From assembly GCA_032622095.1 (NCBI GenBank), contig CP136064.1, forward strand, positions 262,733,863-262,797,862: a DNA stretch of 64,000 bases, written 5' to 3'. The position numbers and the translations under genes were made by a program. The notes beneath the pieces were generated by a model. That model worked only from the letters and a program-made list of their open reading frames with translations. It was not told the origin of the DNA and searched no databases. The stretch is from Siphonodentalium dalli. Its lineage: Eukaryota > Mollusca > Scaphopoda > Gadilida > Siphonodentaliidae. The stretch's first letter is position 1. Each line of letters begins with the position of its first letter. Shown piece by piece: positions 60,187 through 64,000 of this stretch.

Positions 60187-61784
60187 TCAGATAAGGCATG
60201 TTGCTACAGTCGTGACATTTGCACATTTGGAATTGTGATGAACTCGAGAACATTGACCTTTACAGCCACATATAACAAGTTCCAAGTCACTCTTTGGAGC
60301 AGGAAGTTCAGTTGACCGTGTCGCCGACGCAAAATTGTCGCCATCCTTAGAGTCCCAGCCGTGATCCAAACGTGATGGAAGTTCCGGATGAGGTTTATCA
60401 TATCTGCTCTCCAAACCATGCCGATGAAATTCGCCCGATAGATACATGTAAGGAGTTGAAAAGTACCCGGTGTTGGTGGCAACTTCTCTCCTTGGAGGTT
60501 TTTAAAACCATCTGAGGTCTTTGACAGATTTCTGTTTTGTCTTTGGTCCATATACGCGGCAAAAAAACTCTCAATGGCATATATCATGTTGCATCCTCAC
60601 CTTATGCAGAAGTACCTATATTCTTAAGTCCCTCAATAATGTCAGAATCATCGGATTCATCGATGCCCATGAACGAATTCATCCACCTTCTCTACGTTAT
60701 GCAACAAAACTTGCCTCCCAGTCAGTTCCAGAGATCGCGTGAAGACCAAGCAAACACTTACATTTGTGAGCCCCCAAGGCTTGGTGGATTGCATTAATAC
60801 TGACCAGGCATAACAAAATTTAGTTGATGTTGTTTGTCGCAGAGAAATCTGGAGAAGCAATCCACAAGGACATCAGTATCGACAGAATGGACGTCAATGA
60901 CAGTTGGAATGTGACTCTCACCTATATCCAGCGCATGTAATGGAATTAATGTGTCCGCTTATTCGTGGCTGTGTACCTCTGGATTTGGGCCGCCATGTTC
61001 CCATGCACCGAAGTGCCAGCTAGCGCAACAAGTCGTTGTGGCTGATCCTTAAATGCCAGAAGAAGCTTGTCCGCGAAGTATTCGGTGAGTTGGGCATTTG
61101 TATCGATGTGAGACAACAATGACTTCACAGACACAGTTTTAATGTTTGTCGAGTCAGTTATTTTGTATTTGATGGGATCTGATCCCACAGCCAACGATCT
61201 TGTATGCCTTTTGCGCTCTTTCAGATAGTTGCTGCTGTACCTGTCGAAGATCACCCTCCCCTCAGAGTAAGGAGCTACTTTATTGCGAATAACTTTGATG
61301 AAGATCGCAGCAAGATCAGCACATGTTGAAGTGGAAGGATTTTTCTTGAGCTGCTGAACGACCAACATTCCGTCTATGATGCATGCACGTTGTCCGTCCG
61401 TGGGATGATCTTGAATATTAGATGTTTCTTTCTCGAGGATGTTCAAAATGGCACTTTTGTCGTTTGGAATGAGAAGATAACCATCTGGTGATAAGATAAC
61501 CATCTGGTGAGAACAAGGAGCGTGGAACAACCGAGAATTCATATACCTTCCAATAGCTTCGGGCAAACTTTCTGACATTGTTGGACGAGATTGTTGAATT
61601 ACCAGAAATCTCGCGAGCAATTGCCGCTCCTCTCGCAAACCAATTATTTTATTTCCCATGGCACACTTAGTTTTCTTTCATGCGATAGAATCTCAGTTTT
61701 AGCAGGTTCTGGTATAACAATTGATGACATGATGTTTCTTAATTCCTGTTCACCGGAGAATGGGTTCCCATCACAGCTTTCCAT
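60187..61784 (-). pseudogene. Decayed FEN/XPG-like gene of a multicopy invertebrate family
   Basis: Order on the minus strand: MESCDGNPFSGEQELRNIMS start (61784); frameshift; a 237-codon frame (61659-60946) with GLREERQLLARFLVIQQSRP, IIDGMLVVQQLK, GRVIFDRYSSNYLKERKR and DSTNIKTVSVKSLLSHI; frameshift to ADTLIPLHALDIGES...VHSVDTDVLV; frameshift to INAIHQALG, LLGLHAISGTDWEASFV; stop; FMGIDESDDSDIIEGLKNIG; NLQGEKLPPTPGTFQLLTCI; and a Cys-rich tail near LPAPKSDLELVICGCKGQCS. I recall many related uncharacterised proteins in molluscs, brachiopods and corals. The spaced EADT, DTDVL and LGLHA-SG-D motifs resemble the XPG-I/FEN active-site layout, so I infer a PIN-like nuclease fold. At least four frameshifts and one stop make it non-functional. 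Confidence 0.75.
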
Positions 61785-61808
61785 AATTCCGTTCTCGATC
61801 TTCGACGT

Positions 61809-62857
61809 GGGACAAGGTACTGTTTAATGCTGTAACAGCACAGCTCCCGTCACGAAAGGGATAAGGTACTGTTTAACGCTGCACCAACACAGCTCCGTCA
61901 TGAATGGGATAAGGTACTGTTTAATTCTGTACCTGCACAGCTCCGTCATAAATGGGATAAAGCACTGTTAAATGCTGCACCAGAACAGCTCCGTCATGAA
62001 TGGGATAAGGTTCTGTTTAATGCCGCACCAGCACAGCTCCCGTTATGAACAGGATAAGGCACTGTTTAATGCTGTACCAGCACAGCTCCGTCGTGAATGG
62101 GATAAGGTACTGTTTAATGCTGCACCAGCACAGCTCCGTCATGAATGGGATAATGTATTGTTTAATGCTGCGCCAGCACAGCTCACGTTATGAATAGGAT
62201 AATGTACTGTTTAATGCTGTACCAGCACAGCTCCGTCATGAATGGGATAAGGCAATGTTTAATGCTGCACCAGCACAGCTCCGTCATGAATAGGATAAGG
62301 TACTGTTTAATGCTCCACCAGCACAGCTACCGTCATGAAAGGGATAAGGAACTGTTTAATGCTGTACCAGCACAGCTCCATCATGAATGGGATAAGGTAC
62401 TATTTAATTTTGTACCAGCAAAGCTCCGTCATTAATGGGATAAGGTATTGTTTAATGCTGCACCAGCACAGCTCCGTCATGAATGGGATAAGGTTCTGTT
62501 TAATGCTGCACCAGCGCAGCTCCGTCATGAATGGGATAAAGTACTGATTAATGCTGCACCAGCACAGTCCCGTTATGAATAGGATAAGGTACTGTTTAAT
62601 GCACCAGCACATCTCCGTCACGAATGTGATAAGGTTCTGTTTAATGCTGCACCAGAGCAGCTGTCATGAATGGCACAAGGTACTGTTTAATGCTGCACCA
62701 GCACAGCTCCCTTCATGAAAGAGATAAGACACGGTTTAATGCTGAACCAGCACAGCTCCATCTTGAATCGGAAAAGGTACTGTTTATTGATACACCAGCA
62801 CAGCTCCATCATGAATGGGATAATGTACTATTTAATGCTGCACCAGCACAGCTCCGT
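61809..62857. repeat. 48-bp minisatellite, about 22 copies
   Basis: The unit is GCTGCACCAGCACAGCTCCG, TCATGAATGGGATAAGGTAC, TGTTTAAT. The length is a multiple of three, so it opens several 70-98-codon frames of a 16-residue repeat; these are artefacts. It starts about 25 bp upstream of the first Met of the pseudogene and lies inside the inverted-repeat element. Confidence 0.95.
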
Positions 62858-63152
62858 TTTATATCACATGCCACTGTTGTAGCGATTCCAACATCATACT
62901 TCGTCATATTTATCCATTTTTGGAAAGAGAAAACCATGCAAACTGCACGCATCGCGAAATAGATATACATAACCACACAACGTTCTCTATGACAAACTAA
63001 GGCCCGTTTCCATGGCAACCGTTGAACGAAAAAATTGTAGACCATTTTTTTTGGATTCACTGACATCTGAGGAACAAAATAAGACCATAAAATCAATTTT
63101 GGCACACAAATCGAGCGACTGGCTATTTACCTACACGTGGGCCCTCACTATA

Positions 63153-64000
63153 AGCCCCCACCCCGTTGTCCGCACGCCTCTGACAGTAAGGATTTAATAT
63201 CTGTGACAATGTGGGTTGGAATAAATATGGTAATGTGTGCAAAAATGGATGTGGCGACAGGGGTTTGAACATTGTGGTGTTACCACCCCTCCCCAATTTT
63301 TGTAAAACTTTTCAACATTTTGGAATATTCAATAACTTAAATTAATGTCGTGTCAGTCATGAAATGCCAAACTGTTGAACATTTTGGTCAAAGTTAATGG
63401 GGCGGGACAACCTTTCACGTATGTCCCTGACATGACAGTAAGATTGCCCACTCTAGGAGGTTGTGGCAACTTGTGGGTTAGAACAAATAGTTAGGGTGAT
63501 CGCAAAATGGATGTGGCCGAGGTCGAGGTATTACCCCCCCCCCCCCCCCCAAATAATTTCAACATTTAAAATTTTCAATAACTTTATAAGTTGAACATCT
63601 TAGGCAAGATATGTTTGAGATCATTTCGATAGTTTACATTTCCAAATTTCTAATGAATATCGTGGCAGCCATGGAATGCCTAACTTTTTGGTCATTATTA
63701 TGCGGTGAGCTAATTTCAAGATTTGGAATTTTCAATAACATAAGTTGAATTTTAGGCAAAATCTTTCTGAGATCGTCTGGATAGTTTCGGTTCCCAACAG
63801 ATATGTAATATTTAGAGTACATTATATTATTTTCTACAAAGACTATATTATAGCTATTAACTGGTAGTTTGTTGGATTTCAAACTCAGCATCGAATGGGA
63901 GACCAGATGAAACTTGGTCAAGTTGGGAAAACAGATTGGTTCACGGGTGGTTGCAATTTACTAGTAACCCCTCAACAAAGGAAGGTTTTCTGTCAAAGTC
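63153..64000. repeat. Diverged dispersed repeats to the window end
   Basis: Two loose copies (about 63185-63430 and 63435-63690) share ACAGTAAG, TGTGGGTT(G/A)GAA, AAAATGGATGTGGC and TTTTCAATAACTT. A C homopolymer of about 16 lies at 63535-63550. The 95-codon minus-strand frame near 63.8 kb has no domain. Confidence 0.45.

Larger units (their letters stand above)
59052..63152. mobile_element. Putative 4.1-kb transposon with long inverted repeats
   Basis: The left end (59052-59175) and the right end (63020-63152, reverse-complemented) align over about 120 bp. Common blocks are TAGTGAGG(C/G)CCCACGTGTAG, TTGTGTGCCAAAATTGATTTT, and AAAA(A/G)(T/G)TGGTCTACAATTTTTT-like text. TA flanks the ends GTGAGG...CCTCAC, suggesting a 2-bp target duplication. 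Inside are a decayed minus-strand gene (60187-61784), a 48-bp minisatellite, and subterminal repeats at the left. The left end is duplicated at 59416, so a 3.7-kb version is equally possible. The superfamily is not recognised; that the contained gene is the element's own is inference. Confidence 0.55.

Noticed and set aside
61972-62962. Several overlapping frames with 16-residue repeats
   Set aside because: They arise from the 48-bp minisatellite. Indels shift the frame between units, so there is no selected protein.
53000-64000. Catalytic exons of the oxygenase
   Set aside because: I looked for HxD/RxS-type exons with consensus splice sites in the remaining sequence and found none that join in phase 0.

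Overview
This is AT-rich eukaryotic nuclear DNA, almost certainly from an invertebrate and most likely a mollusc or other lophotrochozoan. The evidence is spliced exons with GT/AG borders, a split tRNA-derived SINE, many short non-autonomous DNA transposons, degenerate dispersed repeats of a type I recall from molluscan genomes, and a long AT-rich satellite. I cannot name the species. Most open reading frames longer than 60 codons are chance frames or lie in repeats; I found no intact single-exon protein gene.

Layout. 1-13.8 kb: gene-poor DNA with a TA-flanked foldback element, minisatellites, molluscan-type dispersed repeats and one candidate first exon (1809). 13.86-33.4 kb: a satellite array built on a 198-bp monomer whose signature is GGGTACGAGTTGACTCG. 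It has two higher-order arrangements (periods 2,444 bp and 3,688 bp) and decays into irregular variants after 30.3 kb. 33-42.5 kb: transposon debris, including inverted-repeat and TTAA-flanked short elements, a frameshifted coding relic (38.3-38.8 kb) and a small foldback that carries the satellite's signature motif. 42.5-44.1 kb: a SINE apparently split by an 840-bp inverted-repeat element. 44.3-53 kb: the first three exons of a 2-oxoglutarate/Fe(II)-dependent oxygenase (isopenicillin-N-synthase-like) on the + strand. The exons join in phase; the catalytic-core exons are not seen. Its introns hold minisatellites, a textbook hAT MITE with an 8-bp target duplication, and a TTAA element with nested palindromes. 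55.4-59 kb: a Ty3/gypsy reverse-transcriptase scrap, an ACGTTGG palindrome-rich tandem element and further dispersed repeats. 59.05-63.15 kb: a region bounded by inverted repeats of about 120 bp. It contains a decayed minus-strand gene of a large, poorly characterised invertebrate family, for which I infer a FEN/XPG-like nuclease fold, and a 48-bp minisatellite. This is the best candidate for an undescribed mobile element.

The only credible host gene is the oxygenase. Its exon 2 acceptor is the last copy of a 56-bp minisatellite, so several decoy 3' splice sites precede the real one.
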